Part shown: positions 1 to 11,678 of the stretch, piece by piece
Numbering within the stretch: position 1 is the first letter of the stretch
Layout of the letters: every line of letters starts with the position of its first letter
Origin: Cryptomeria japonica
Lineage: Eukaryota > Streptophyta > Pinopsida > Cupressales > Cupressaceae
Length of the DNA: 64,000 nucleotides
Direction: 5' to 3'
Assembly (NCBI RefSeq): GCF_030272615.1
Contig: NC_081414.1
Span: 48,162,501-48,226,500, forward strand
Position numbers and translations under genes: made by a program
Notes under the pieces: generated by a model
The model's input: only the letters and a program-made list of their open reading frames with translations
Told to the model about the DNA's origin: nothing
Databases searched by the model: none

Positions 1-620
1 TGGGAGACCAACCAATAAGGAGGCATTGGCCAGTTGATGGAGGCAAACTCAAGTCGAACTCTTGGGACAAGAGTTTCTTCATTTTGGGGGAGCATGGTGC
101 AAGAGCACCTAGAAGACCAAAGAACTCAATGAAGCCATTAAAGACCTTTGAAGGTCATGTGAGTGAAAAAACAATCAATTATGATGTATTGAGGCCCATT
201 ATGGCCTTTAATGATGAAAAATGTAATAAGTGTAACCAACATAAAGATGTAAGAGGAGTTTGTGGTTTAGAGAGTCTAGAAAGGTTTAGGAAAGTTTAAT
301 AAGTCATTCCATGACCTTAAGTGTCAGTAGTTTAGGAATTTTACCAAATAATGTCATGGTTGCATACTTGACAAATTTGAATATTTGAAAGGGAACGACT
401 AGGTAGTTTTGGTGGGAATTAGTCTTATTGTGTTTTAAACTTTGAAAAATCCTCATAACTGATCAATGGTGGTTGAAGTAGTTAAGGGGAGCCTATATAC
501 GTCTAGAATATGGCATTCTATAGGAGAGAGATCTAGGTGTACGGACTGAGACAACAACTTTGCAATAAAGACCAAATTCTTCTATTTTATTGTTATTTTT
601 GCATGATCAATATAGCATAC
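1..620 (+). mobile_element. Possible 3' end of an LTR retrotransposon with LTR fragment
   Basis: A purine-rich run with a G5 block at about 83-93 is followed by TGGTGCAAGAGC, which looks like a polypurine tract running into the start of an LTR. Further on, a TATA-like CTATATAC lies near 493 and an AATAAA near 564, in the order expected of an LTR promoter and poly(A) signal. The first 80 bases could be the tail of a gypsy pol. No second LTR, primer site or clear 3' LTR boundary is visible, so the family is unknown. The alternative is ordinary spacer. Confidence 0.3.
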
Positions 621-2071
621 TGATAGGTTATTACTTTCTAATGATTTGAGAGTGTTTGTAACCTTCCATTTATCAGTTGGATGCATTGAAGTTTCAGTTC
701 TTTCCCAATTTTCAATTCTTGGTTGACTGTCATAACATTTTGACTGGTTTGAGATCAAAAATAGTGATTTTCTAACATGGAGTAAGAATTCCATGATTGA
801 ATCAGGTTTGTGAATCATGGTATGTATTAATTTGTTGAAAGAAGGGTGATCACCGTGGAAAAATAGTGAAAATGCATTGAAATTGCTTGCTAAGGAGTAG
901 CAACAGCAAATCCGACTTAAGGAGGAGTATATTTTATGACTTGAAGTGTTAAGTTATGTCCAAGAAAAAGTGAATCCATCATCAGTTGGGTGGAAAAGTG
1001 TTTGGAAGAGGGATATGTGTGAAACCCTACTTTTAAGGGTTTGAGGAAGGCTAAATTAGGGATATTGCACCTAGGGAGGTCAAACATTGAAACCAATTGC
1101 ATACTCCTTGGTTTTGAACCATATATGTTTATTTTTGAAAGTTTGAGAGTCAGGGAGATAAGGAATCACATACCTCCTTTGTAAATTTACCATTTTGGGG
1201 GTCTCAAAATAGTGCACAATTGTAGGACAACATATACTTTCCAAAATAACTTCCTACAAGTTTTTGATATGTCAAAGTAGAGCCAAAAGGGTTTCAGAAT
1301 ATATGATTTATTTGTTTATTTATTTGGAAAGTTTGGGAGCACAAAATTGATTTCCTTCGCTGGAGGGCTAATTGGATAAATAGGCCTAGAAGACTAAAAG
1401 GAGGGTTTTGCACATAGACAAGTTCTTGGAACCACAAAACTAGTTGAAACACCTTATTTGGGGGTTTTAAAAACATTCCATACCTTTGGAATCATTTGGA
1501 GAAGTGTTGGTTTGCATTTGACCTATCTAAGCCATTTGGGTGCTAGTAGGCCTAGGGGTTTAACCTTGTATTTCCCTTATAAATAGTAGAGGCTCATTTA
1601 AACTCATTTATCACACCCTTACTTTGCATAAAAAAACCTCTTGTCACCTTGGCTTTTACCCCATGCAATTTTGAATGTAGGTGGTAAACCCACCTTTCTC
1701 CAGGATTCGCCATATGGTATTATTATTTTTCAGCACAGCGCAGTCCATTGACTCCACTCGTTTTAAATTTGTACCCATATTTTGATAACCACTGTGCACT
1801 AAAAGAGTAAAAAATATGCATATGGCCGAAGCTCTGGAGTTATTCGAATGGGGAACAACCCTGAACTGAGAATGAACATAAAATAACTCCAATCACACCT
1901 AGAAAACGTGCAAGGGGAAGACTCTGGAATAGAAATAAATGCATAAAACCCGTGACGTGTCCCTTGCATAACACACACCACTAATACTCATTTCAATATA
2001 AATCAGGGCAAATTAACTTCTCGGTTGGTTAGGCTATCCAACCTTAATATCACGTTCGCTTCATAATCCAA
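621..2071. other. Spacer, no gene recognised
   Basis: Non-coding sequence with only short chance frames. A few loosely repeated phrases (GAAAGTTTG followed by GAG or GGAG near 1137 and 1327) suggest an old repeat. I cannot assign it. Confidence 0.5.
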
Positions 2072-2524
2072 TTAGTCTCCTTTTTGCCAAATTATTTTAT
2101 CATAGGCTTTGACTCCAAGGTTGGAAAAATAGTCCGCCACTTTATTACTTTCCCTAAATACATGGGAAATTTGACACTTATCAAAAGAGTTAATGATTTT
2201 ATGAGATAAGATAATCCAATTCACAATGTTCTATGAAGGATTCACTTTTTTATTGAGACACTGAATTATGTTTTTGGAGTCCCCTTCAATCCATTCTCTT
2301 GTACAATTTATCTGCTTAGGAATCAAAAGGACCTGGTTGGCTCCAATGGCTTCAACAATATGGTTTGTTTGGCTTCCCAAGGGGAGTGCCACTGCTGAAA
2401 TACAAATGCCATTACTATCCCTGATCACTCTCCCACACCCAGCTGGACCCGGATTACCCTTCGCCACCCCATCAAAGTTAATTTTTACCCAGCCCGAAGG
2501 AGGCACATGCCAACAAGTGTTCAT
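2072..2524 (-). pseudogene. RNase H-like domain fragment (RVT_3 type, LINE remnant)
   Basis: The minus strand reads in one frame for about 151 codons with a single in-frame TAG at 2231-2233. It matches the RNase H-like domain at the C-terminus of plant LINE reverse transcriptases (RVT_3 family). Visible motifs in order are WVKINFDG followed by GNPGPAG, HIVEA, EGDS and FRESNKVAD. These supply the four acidic residues expected of an RNase H (D, E, D, D). No RT or endonuclease lies upstream, so this is probably a 5'-truncated LINE end. Copies of this domain also occur as stand-alone plant genes, but the stop codon and the spacer around it argue for a dead remnant. Confidence 0.75.
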
Positions 2525-2549
2525 AGAATATTGTTAAAGTTGAGGCAAT

Positions 2550-2850
2550 TGTTAATTTGTGAACTTTGTGTCATATTTTGACTCTTGTTAATAGAATTAG
2601 GAATTAGTGATAGTGATATCATTTTGAGGACTTTGTGCTTCATATTGATATTTTTAAATTAAAGTTAGCTGAGATATATTAAGGTAACACTTTGAAGACT
2701 TTTTGCTCTATTGTGTCATCTTGGAAAAGGAAATCATAACTTGAATATTTTGAGCTTCATATTATCATTTTAGAAAAATATTGTCAAAAGTGTAATTAGG
2801 TGTCAAATTGAAGACTGTGTGCTTTACTTTGATCTTCTTAATTAACACAT
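2550..2850. repeat. Degenerate tandem repeat, about 51-68 bp period
   Basis: A phrase close to GAAGACTTTGTGCTTCATATT recurs about five times, near 2560, 2629, 2697, 2748 and 2812, with spacings of roughly 51 to 68 bp. The copies are diverged and AT-rich. A sixth weak match may lie near 2947. No coding potential is evident. Confidence 0.5.
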
Positions 2851-3041
2851 TGGGTTACAATAGTATTTGTAAAAAGGTTTATAGGATAGTAGTGAGTTTT
2901 AAAAATTTGAGCTTAAGCAATCTTTCCCATCCTGAAGAAGCAACAAAGGACTTTGCACCTTTATAGAAACTTTGCTTCTTTTCTTATATGTATCGTATCA
3001 TTCTTGCATTCTAAGCTAAATTATTACAATGAAATTATAAG

Positions 3042-3422
3042 TGTTGGAATCACCGCTGCCATTACACCAAAAGCTCAAGTTGTCAATGAACGCCATAGCC
3101 GCCAGAGACAAGGATCCATGGGAGGCGGGATGAAGTACCTGTCATGAATCTTGAGGTTAGCATTGAATGCCTCATTGACTAGGGGGCAAATCACTATCAA
3201 CAATCCCTCCTCAACTCGACCCATAGGATTCGAACCCGTAACCCAGCGCTCTAATACCAATTGTTGGAATCACCATTGTTGTTATGCCAAAAGCTTGAGC
3301 TATCAACAAATGCCATAGCGTCCATAGACAAGGATCCATGAGAGGTGGGAGGCAACACATGTCATGAATCCCGAGGTCCACATTGAATGCCTCACTAACT
3401 AGGGGGCAACTTGCTACCAACA
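3042..3422 (-). mobile_element. TRIM (terminal-repeat retrotransposon in miniature)
   Basis: Two 161 bp direct repeats (3042-3202 and 3262-3422) begin TGTTGG and end CAACA. They flank only 59 bp of internal sequence. Read on the minus strand, the internal part starts with ATTGGTATTAGAGC, a one-base variant of the initiator tRNA-Met primer site TGGTATCAGAGC, and ends with a GAGGAGGGA polypurine tract. This is the standard TRIM layout: LTR, PBS, PPT, LTR and no coding region. Such elements move only with proteins supplied by autonomous relatives. No convincing 5 bp target duplication is visible (ATAAG versus GTCAG), so a flank may have decayed or the copy may have recombined. The LTRs differ at many sites, so it is old. 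Confidence 0.85.
3246..3260 (-). other. TRIM primer binding site (tRNA-Met type)
   Basis: The minus strand reads TGGTATTAGAGC directly inside the 5' LTR, matching the plant initiator tRNA-Met primer site except for one C to T change. It is followed by GGGTTCGAATCC near 3229-3240, which resembles a Pol III B box. Confidence 0.75.
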
Positions 3423-3654
3423 GTCAGAATTATTGTTGCTTTATATTGTAAATTCTTTCTTGAAAAGAGAGGAAAATAATAACATCTATCTTGAAAAAAG
3501 AGGATAGGATGGTATATCCCCCAAGTTAGATTAGGATTTGAAACTTGAATCTTATTTTATAAAGGTAGAGTAGTGAATCACAAGGGGGGCCTTCCCTTAA
3601 TAATTAGGAGAGATTTAATCTAGTGTTGTTGTGGTTGAAACTACTATTTAAGTG
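3423..3654. other. Spacer
   Basis: AT-rich sequence between the TRIM and the palindromic-motif region; nothing recognised. Confidence 0.4.
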
Positions 3655-4510
3655 TATGTGTCAATCGGGTCTATAGGCCCGATTTACACCTAGGTTTGAG
3701 TCATGGAAATTTTGATGCAAATCGGGTTTATAGACCCAATTGGCACCTTACAAAGGTAAGTTGATTCTAAGTGTATAAGATTGGGAAAGGGCTTGTGTAA
3801 GTCAAATCCATGGACCTGACTTAGACCACAAAAGGTTGCAACAATGATGTAGGTTGGGTCCATGAACCCGATTTACACAAGAGAAAAGCTAAAGGTGGTG
3901 TCATCCAAGTTCACAGGATCAAATGACACTAATATCTTGGTGTAGTTCGGGTATATGGACCTGGATGAAACCAAGGCAGTGTATTAAAGGTTCTACAACA
4001 AGGGTTTTATGGTGCTATTTGAGTTTGTAGGCTCGAACAACACCATTTTCAATGCAGTTAGAGTCTATACATTCGAACAACACCAAAGGTATTTGGTGAA
4101 GATTCAAAAAGCCATGAATCACAGTCGTTATGCCGCTCGGATCCTTAGATCCAAATGACACTGTGGTCGTGGTTCCATATACGAGTTAAAACGGAAAAGA
4201 CCTAAACATAAAAGTAAAGGAACAAAGGGAAGAACACACCTGTTACAATACAAGCAAGCACATTCTTAAGAATCCTTCGAATGCAAACCAGAGGCGAGTG
4301 ATTACAATGAAAGAAGGGAACAATGATAAATAACTACTGATGAAAATGGATAAAAGATAAAAGAGTTTATTTTTTAAACAAACGCAACTCCATGAAAATT
4401 GAGATCATGGGTAATAAATGATGTAAATCGGGTCCATAGAACTGATTTGCATCCTCAAGTGCATTTCAGGTCTATGGGCCCAATCTATACCTAAGCTGGC
4501 AAGGCAAGTG
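3655..4510. repeat. Dispersed array of a half-palindromic motif (GGGTCTATAGACCC-like)
   Basis: About eleven imperfect copies of a phrase close to ATCGGGTCTATAGACCCGATTTACACC occur, for example near 3666, 3720, 3801, 3855, 3944, 4019, 4065, 4138, 4428 and 4464. The core is self-complementary (GGGTCTATAGACCC) and is followed by a short ACACC-type tail. Spacing varies from about 35 to 90 bp, with a larger gap after 4160. There is no open frame. It could be the leader of a decayed LTR element or a protein-binding array; neither is proven. Confidence 0.55.
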
Positions 4511-6096
4511 TAGGGTTGAGTTTAGAATCTAGTTTGACACTTTGAAACAATGAAAAAGGAAAAAATACTAACTTAAAAGAATTAAAACTAAAGACCTTGA
4601 AAGAAAAGACTCAAATAGAGAAATGATTAAAGACCAAGATAATAGGGAGATCTTGGACAAAAATCACCTCTATTAATATAATTTGAGTATATAGTCAACA
4701 ATTGGACAAACATTGTGGGGGGTTATCATACTCTTTCAAATTTGAAGGCCAAATTTGAAGGCATGATAACAATATGCCAAACCAAATAAAATTAAACTAA
4801 TTCTTTTTTGGGTAATGCAAGATTTGCTCCTATATCACTTATACTATAATTTTGTTTATCTTGGGTGCAACTTTTCTTCACTTAATTTTCAGTAAAGCCT
4901 TTTTATTATATATTCATCATGTCTTAACTTATTACATATCCTCTCATTATTATATTTATTACATCTAATGAGATATAAAATTTATTAATTCATAAACGCC
5001 TAATTATACCATGCTAATCCATTAACATATATTTCATGATAGTTTAAGAGAGAATTATGTTGGTGTCAATGTGGTTATATACTAACTAGTTCTTAGTTAG
5101 AGCCTATTCACATGTTAAATTTACTTTGGACCTAGTTTGCATTCAAGTTAGTTGTCATAAAATTTATGTATGTAATTGTTATTTGATAATGTTCATGGGA
5201 TCATGTTAGTTACCCTAGTTGGCATTCTAGAAGATATGAGTCGTGTCTCATTATTTAATATTTGTTTTAGGCATTTATCATTATGCATTGGACATTTAAT
5301 GTTTTTATCAAAGGTAGTTGTCTTCATACCTCACCACCTTGTCTATATAATTAATGCTCATTTGTACCTTGTAATAGGAATCATAGAACACCAATGCCTT
5401 CAAAATAGAATGCTTAGTATCAAGTCTTTTAATAGTATAAGAATCTAAAATACCTCGACAATTGGTGAGTCTTTCAATGGTTTTTGTGATGATGCTAAGA
5501 ATGGAAATCTCAAAACATCATTGCCTTCAAAATAGAATGTTGAGTATTGATCACTTTCAAAAATTACGATGGAAGTAAAAATGGTAGGAGGGAATGAATT
5601 TGTACAAGGGTGATGGAAATAAGACACTATGTCAATCCATAACCCCCCTATTACCAATGTTATACTCTTCTATGGTATGGAAGCATATAAAAATTAATCA
5701 AAGAAATAAACAATTGTTTAGCATTATTATTTAAGAAACATGGACATAAATCACTATGCCAATCTAATGATAGTTCAATTCCAAAATAGTTCAAAATCAA
5801 CTAGCATAAAGCTAAAAAAATAATTAAATTATCAATCAATTAAATGTATACCATTATTTTATTGCCAGTCAAACAATAAATTAAATTTTTATTTTTTAAA
5901 CTTTTCATCTAGTTTCTATTTCTATTTTTATGCCAAGAGGCGTATTATAATTGTATAAAAAATTGAAGAGCCTATACCAATAAAAAATCCATGCAATTTA
6001 AATTGACACCTGTCTCCTTTTTTATTTAAATAATTTAGTCATATATTTATTTTAAATTCTTTTTAATTTTTAAAATATAAATATTTTATCAATATT
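4511..6096. other. AT-rich spacer
   Basis: No gene, LTR or terminal repeat recognised. All frames are short. A phrase around 'CTTCAAAATAGAATG' occurs twice (about 5397 and 5526), hinting at a small internal duplication. Confidence 0.5.
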
Positions 6097-6114
6097 AAAA
6101 AACAATGTTATATT

Positions 6115-6375
6115 TGGTGATGACCCCACAATGCAGCGGTTAGCTACGAGCCTCCTACATGTGAGGTCTTGGGTTCGAGTCTACTTGAGACCCATGTGTC
6201 CACACACAGCTAATGGCAAGATAAGGTGATGCCTAGGTGTGGAATACAAGACAACATAAGGAGATATAAGGGTGTTATTGCTGAACAAATATGAGGATGA
6301 GGCCCCTCAAAAATGTGGTTCCACTGGTTCATAGCTCAGTCAAAAGTGAATACTGCTTTAGCTGTGATTGATAAA
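6115..6375 (+). mobile_element. tRNA-derived SINE with 18 bp target duplication
   Basis: The head carries AGCGGTTAGCTACGAGC, which resembles a Pol III A box, and GGTTCGAGTC, which resembles a B box. The body is about 261 bp, has no open frame and ends in an A run after GATTGAT. The exact 18 bp sequence AAAAAACAATGTTATATT flanks it at 6097-6114 and 6376-6393. A long duplication plus an A tail is the hallmark of LINE-assisted insertion. SINEs are transcribed by Pol III and copied by a partner LINE's RT. The perfect duplication suggests a fairly young insertion. Confidence 0.85.
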
Positions 6376-6393
6376 AAAAAACAATGTTATATT

Positions 6394-6784
6394 ATTTTAT
6401 TAATATTTAAAAACTATGTTATATTAAAAAGGAATAAGAATGATACGGATAAAGATATCCTTAAAAAATGGATTTTTCTTTAAAATATTAAATGACTAGC
6501 AATTGCAACTTAGTGTGCTATAGGTATGTTGAAGAGGTGTGGAAGGTCAATTAGGGTAACTTTTTCTTTTTTTTTTTGCATAAATTTGTGTAGTACATGA
6601 GTTCTATTGGTAGGCCATTTATAAAATGGTGTTGTTTGTGTAACAAAGGGATCAATGGAGAAGTGATAGCTTCAAATCAACTATGCATCCAATTATAATG
6701 ATCCAATCATGACTAAAACAAAACATTTGAATTAGGAAGATAGTCAAGTTCTATTACCAACATGCTCATGTTATGTTTGCAATA
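6394..6784. other. Spacer
   Basis: AT-rich sequence between the SINE and the GA-rich tract; no feature recognised. Confidence 0.4.
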
Positions 6785-7115
6785 TGGTGAGAGGGAGAGA
6801 GAGGTAGAGATAGGGACATAAAGAGGGAGAGATAGAGGGGGGATGAGTGAGAGATAAGGTAAAGTGATAGAGATAGCGAATATGATAGAGATATAGATAG
6901 AGATGGAGATGGAGATGGAGAAAGATGAGATGAAGATATAGAGGAGAGAGATATGGAGAGAGAGGAGAGGAGAGTAGATAGAGATGAAAGATAAAATAAA
7001 TAGAGGGAGAGAGAGGGAAAGATAAAAGATAAAGATAAATATAGTAAGTAATATATAGAGAGGGATAGATACTATGGTAGTGAGAGAGAGAGTGGAAAGG
7101 AGATATAGATATAAA
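6785..7115. repeat. Purine-rich GA microsatellite, left part
   Basis: Almost every base on the plus strand is a purine, made of GAGAGA, GATAGA and GGAGATGGA units. It resumes at about 10187 beyond the inserted LTR element, so the two halves were one tract of roughly 1 kb. Confidence 0.8.
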
Positions 7116-7464
7116 TGTCTAAGTATATATACATATATTACTTATTTTTTTACAACTAGTTATACTTTTTTGCCTTTTTTTCTTAAGTTCACTTAGGAAT
7201 GCTTATTTTAGTAGTGTGTCTAGTTAGCTAGAGTTGAATTTTTTTTAGCTCCTCATACTTGCACTTTAGTTCTCCTAAATTTAGCTTTGTGCTTTCTTTA
7301 TAAGCACCTCACTATACAATTGTAATTCATCTTGTAATTTTGTATTCTTTGATTTTGAGTAATATAGCATTCTTTTGTGCAACTCTCTCTTGTGGAAGGT
7401 GTTTTTGTTTGCCATTTGATCTTGTAGGCTTGTGTTGCAATATTTTGTATTGCAAAATTCAACA
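7116..7464 (+). repeat. 5' LTR of the non-autonomous element
   Basis: Direct repeat of 9829-10167. The first 30 bases have drifted toward the neighbouring AT repeats and the rest aligns well. It ends TTCAACA. Confidence 0.75.
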
Positions 7465-7476
7465 TGGTATCAGAGC
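7465..7476 (+). other. Primer binding site (initiator tRNA-Met)
   Basis: TGGTATCAGAGC lies immediately after the 5' LTR, the usual primer site of plant copia elements. Confidence 0.85.
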
Positions 7477-9828
7477 TTTGAAACTTCAACATGACATTAG
7501 AGCGTGGATTCAACAAGCCCCTCCTCAAGTTTTGAGGGTTTTACTTACTCAAAAGAGGGTCCCAGATTTTCTCTTTAGTGGAATTGGTCATGGGCAAAAT
7601 TTTTATCAGGTTTGGAGCAAAACAAGCATCACCATTGAGTCTACAACATAAAAAAACCCTAAGATCAATTGTCACTTTTTTAAAATCCAAGAGGTTGAAT
7701 TTTAGAGTTAATTTGGGCGAGGGCACATTTTACGAGGCAATTTTTGGAGGTAACAGAAAAATATAGTCATTTTAGAACAAAATGGACATCGCCATCAAAT
7801 TCAAAAGGCCCAACAACCCTAAAAATGTTTGCCAATTTGATAAAATCAGATATAGAAAAAAAAATTACAATTTTTTTTGGAAGCATAAAAATTTGTGTCA
7901 TACCATACACATCCATACAATGCATAGAAATTGTACTTTGCAAAATCATTTAGGTAGAAAAAAATAATTGCCCTTTGATTTTAATAAAATTCATAAAATT
8001 TATGAAGGGGTGCACTTTTTCAAAAAGTGGGGCTTAAAGCTTTTTAAAAAAATCAGATCTTAAAACGAGGGTTCGATTTTATGGAGGCATAGTTTTTTTT
8101 AAAACAAATAAATATGCACCCAAGGTATGATGTGATAGCACCCCACTGAGGCATGACATCAAGAGAATCTCTTTTGATTCTTTTTTGATAAATTTAGCAC
8201 TTCCTTATTTTTAGTGCTCACCTCTATTTTTGGTAGAAGGAATCCTTTGGAGGAATATTCTGTGGATGAAGAGTATATTCTAGAGGATTTTTTTTAGGGG
8301 TCTAATTTGTTTCCACATCAGACCGCCACGTCATCAGCTTGACCACCACATCAATAGTTTGACCAACTTTGACAAGTTTGACCTCTCAAGCATTGAAAAG
8401 CTATCTTCAATTTTTTGCTCATATGGGTTTTGTTTTTCAACTTCCGCATATTGTCAGAAAGCTCATTTTGGTGCCAATCTATACATGGTTGTAGATTTTT
8501 TAAATTCTATTATAGGTGTATTCTATAGGCCTCCAAAGTTATACTTGTTTTTCGTGCTTCCAGGGTCATAATTTGAGAAACAAACTCCATTTTTTACTTC
8601 TGCATATCGTCGGAAAGCTCTCGGAGTCCTCTATTTAGACCTGTAGTTAATTTTTCCATATTTTTTCCCAAGTAAATTTTACTCAATCTTTTTTGTTTCT
8701 CACTTCATGGTTGATTAGTTAGTCATTCTGGCTCCTAGAATCAATCTGTTTGCAGTGGGTGACTTCTCTTGGATTGTCTTGCATGTATTTGCAACACTTT
8801 TCCCTATCTGGACATTTTGAGCATCCTTTATAAGCACTTCTTTTCTTGTCGACACACTGAGATAAAGTGTTATTCTTGTGTATAAGTTTTGGGGATTTTT
8901 CACATTCTATTGTGCCTTATATTGTACATGCACTCTAGTATAAAGTGCCATTGGTGGTTGTGTAGTGCCTTTTTTTACCATCACATCTTTGTCTAGTGAG
9001 TGTCCCTCCACGACAACATCAAATCCCAGTGATTCATGTCTTATGCATGTGGAAATTAGTTGCATGTCCTTTTTAGTTGCAGGTACTTTCTTGAGCACAT
9101 TTAGGTTCTCCTTCATGCACTTCATGGTGACACATAGTTTCAGTGGACATGTCATGTCTCTCCCTTGTCAGCATTATGGGGGGTTTATACTATTGGTGCT
9201 GATGCTTCCTTGGTCTTACATTCCAGTTCTATGGAGGTGACCTTCCATCCTCTGTTGTTGATCAATGTTCTTTAGACTATTGGCACTTGTATTTTTGACT
9301 AGCAATTTTCTCTTGCATGGTTGAGTAGTGCCAATGGGATCACTTGTGTAGATTCATGTGTCATTTGTATCTTCAACTAACATATTTTTTTGCCTTTGTT
9401 TTCCATTTGATTGTTCGAATAGTGTCATTGGGGGCACTCATGAAGATTGTTGTCTTCTTGATCATGATAATCATCTTGGTTTTAGAGGAGGTTCTTTATT
9501 CAACACTATAGTAGTTATCCTTCGACAGTTGTCTGTAGCTTCTTTGTGCTTCGAGAATGTTCTTCATGTTCCTATTCTTTTGGGATATTTTCTTTGAGGC
9601 TTCTTAGTCCTTCATTCTTTTTTGTAGTTCATGTTTCTTTTCGTGCATTACATCTCTTTCTTTTGGTGATGGGTTTTTTCCCACGTGGTTTTTCTCATTT
9701 TCTTTGCTTAGAGAGTCTTCATTTCTTTGTACATGGGTACCTAATCAGGCCTTTTATTGCTGGGACCCATTTCTGCATTCATGCATTTAGAGTTTTTATA
9801 CTCACCCTAAGTTTCACTTAAGGGGGGG

Positions 9829-10167
9829 TGTTAGATCATGTTTAGCTATTAGTTTCTTTTTTACAACTAGTTATGTTTTTTTTGCTCATTTTTCTTAAGT
9901 TCACTTAGTAGTGCATCTACTTCTAGTTAGCTAGAGTTGAGCTTTATTTAGCTCCTCATACTTGCAGTTTAGTTCTCCTAAATTTAGCTTTGTGCTTTCT
10001 TTATAAGCACCTCATTGTACAATTGTAATTCATCCTGTAATTTTGTATTATTTGCTTTTGAGTAATATAACATTATTTTATGTATGTCTTTCTTATGGAA
10101 GGTGTTTTTGTTTGTTGTTTGATCTTGCAGGCTTGTGTTGCGATCTTTTGTATTGAAACATTCAACA
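9829..10167 (+). repeat. 3' LTR of the non-autonomous element
   Basis: Starts TGTTAGATC straight after a G7 polypurine tract (9822-9828) and ends TTCAACA before the TA repeat. Confidence 0.8.
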
Positions 10168-10213
<46 letters not shown>

Positions 10214-10905
10214 GGTGAAAGATAGAGATAGGAAGGGAGAAACAAAGAGTGTGTGTATGGATTAGAGAGATAGATAGAGAAGATAGATATAAAAATAGGG
10301 AGTGATGAGGGAGAGAGGGAGAGGTAGGGATAGAAAGAGGTAGAGATATGCATAAAAAAAGAGATAGAGTAGGTATAACTTATGAAATATGGAGGGGGTG
10401 AAAGAGAAAGAGGGAAAGGCAGAAAAAGATATGCAAAGGAGACAACTAGAGAGGGAGAGATAGAGAGAGAATGATAAACGTGTAGGGAATGATATATAGA
10501 GAGAGGTAGAGAGGGATATATAGAGTGAGTAGGAGAGACAAAGGGAGACGATTGTACAAGAGAGAGACAAAGATAAAGATGTAGAGAGAAAAGTAGAGAG
10601 TGTGTGTCTATGTGAGTGAGAGAGATATAGAGATAGAGATAGGGAAGGAGAAACAATAAATGTGTGTGGGAGAGATATGGAGATGGATAAAGGCATATAT
10701 AAATATAGAGAGAGGGGGAGAGAGGGAAAGAAATAGGGAAAGGATATAAGTGATGTAGAAAGATATAAAAAGAGGCACTAGTACAAAGAGGCAGAGAGAG
10801 AGGGGAGATAGATAGATATAGTGGGAAGGATAAAGGAAGGAGAGATAGAGAGATACAAGGAGAGGTAAGAAAATATAGATAGAGGAGAGAGACATAGATG
10901 AAGAT
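10168..10905. repeat. TA then GA microsatellite, right part
   Basis: A run of about 12 AT dinucleotides is followed by GAGAGA and then about 700 bp of degenerate purine repeats. Long minus-strand frames here, rich in Ser, Leu and Tyr, come only from the repeat and are not genes. Confidence 0.85.
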
Positions 10906-11069
10906 AATAATCAAATGACACACTACATTAAGCATAAGTCCCCTAGGACACATGCTATCCTTAAATTATTGGCATGAAACGACTAACCAAAAGTTAGTTT
11001 CTCCCTCTCTTTTTCTCACTCTAAACTTTAAATTTAAGTTTTAAGTTGAAATTAAATATAAATTAAAAA
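10906..11069. other. AT-rich spacer
   Basis: Nothing recognised. Confidence 0.4.
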
Positions 11070-11630
11070 ACTCAAATATAATTATTCTACAAAAAACTTA
11101 ATACCACAAAAAAATATAAATTAAATAATTCTAATATTTTTTAATTATTACTTGTGAGCTCATAAAATTTAACATAAATTATTAAAATAAAATCTTATCT
11201 TAATGAAAATTATTTCTTAAAAGAAGAAGAAGAATTAGAATAAATTAAAAAACAAAATAGAACATCTTCATAAAAGAAGATAACATCAATATACATTCTT
11301 ATCAAAAGAAGATAGTAATAAAACATAGATTTTTAATTCAAAATATAATTATTGTACAATAATTAAAATTTTAATAAGACAAAAATATAAATTAAATTAA
11401 TTTCAATAAATTTTAATTTGTAATTTCATAAAAAAACAAATAAATATTAATAATTTGTAAGCTTAATGAAAATTAATCCTAAGAAAAAGAATAATAATAA
11501 TTAGAATAAAACTAATCCTTTCTTTTCTAATTTTTTTTCGCTTTTTGAAACTTAAAAAATAATATCCTAATAAAAGAAGATAATATTAAAATATATTCTT
11601 ATAAAAAATAAAGTAATCAAAAAATAGTTT
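11070..11630. repeat. Diverged tandem duplication, about 266 bp unit
   Basis: Two AT-rich copies follow each other (about 11070-11336 and 11337-11630). Shared landmarks are AAATATAATTATT, then AAAAATATAAATTAAAT, CTTAATGAAAATTA, GAATTAGAATAAA-like and AAAAGAAGATAA. Both are non-coding. Confidence 0.55.
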
Positions 11631-11678
11631 TTTTTTTTTTATGTGCATTCTTTTTCTAATTAGTAATATAAAATATAT

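Larger units (their letters stand above)
7116..10167 (+). mobile_element. Non-autonomous copia-like LTR retrotransposon
   Basis: Two LTRs (7116-7464, about 349 bp; 9829-10167, 339 bp) share most of their sequence, including CTAGTTAGCTAGAGTTGA and a common end TTCAACA. TGGTATCAGAGC (7465-7476), a perfect initiator tRNA-Met primer site, follows the left LTR. A tract of seven G (9822-9828) precedes the right LTR, which starts TGTTAGATC. The internal 2.36 kb has no gag, protease, integrase or RT match that I can recognise, only short frames. It is therefore a large non-autonomous element needing proteins from a copia relative. Flanking ATAAA and ATATA are an imperfect target duplication. It sits inside the GA/TA microsatellite. 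Confidence 0.8.

Noticed and set aside
3225-3262. tRNA-like GGGTTCGAATCC with TGGTATTAGAGC
   Set aside because: It is the internal part of a TRIM between two LTRs, not a tRNA gene; no cloverleaf can be drawn.
10162-10953. 263-codon minus-strand frame rich in Ser, Leu, Tyr and Pro
   Set aside because: It lies wholly in GA microsatellite; all three minus frames are open there for the same reason.
11195-11630. Regularly spaced repeats considered as a CRISPR-like array
   Set aside because: Only two long diverged units in plant AT-rich DNA, without short identical repeats and unique spacers.
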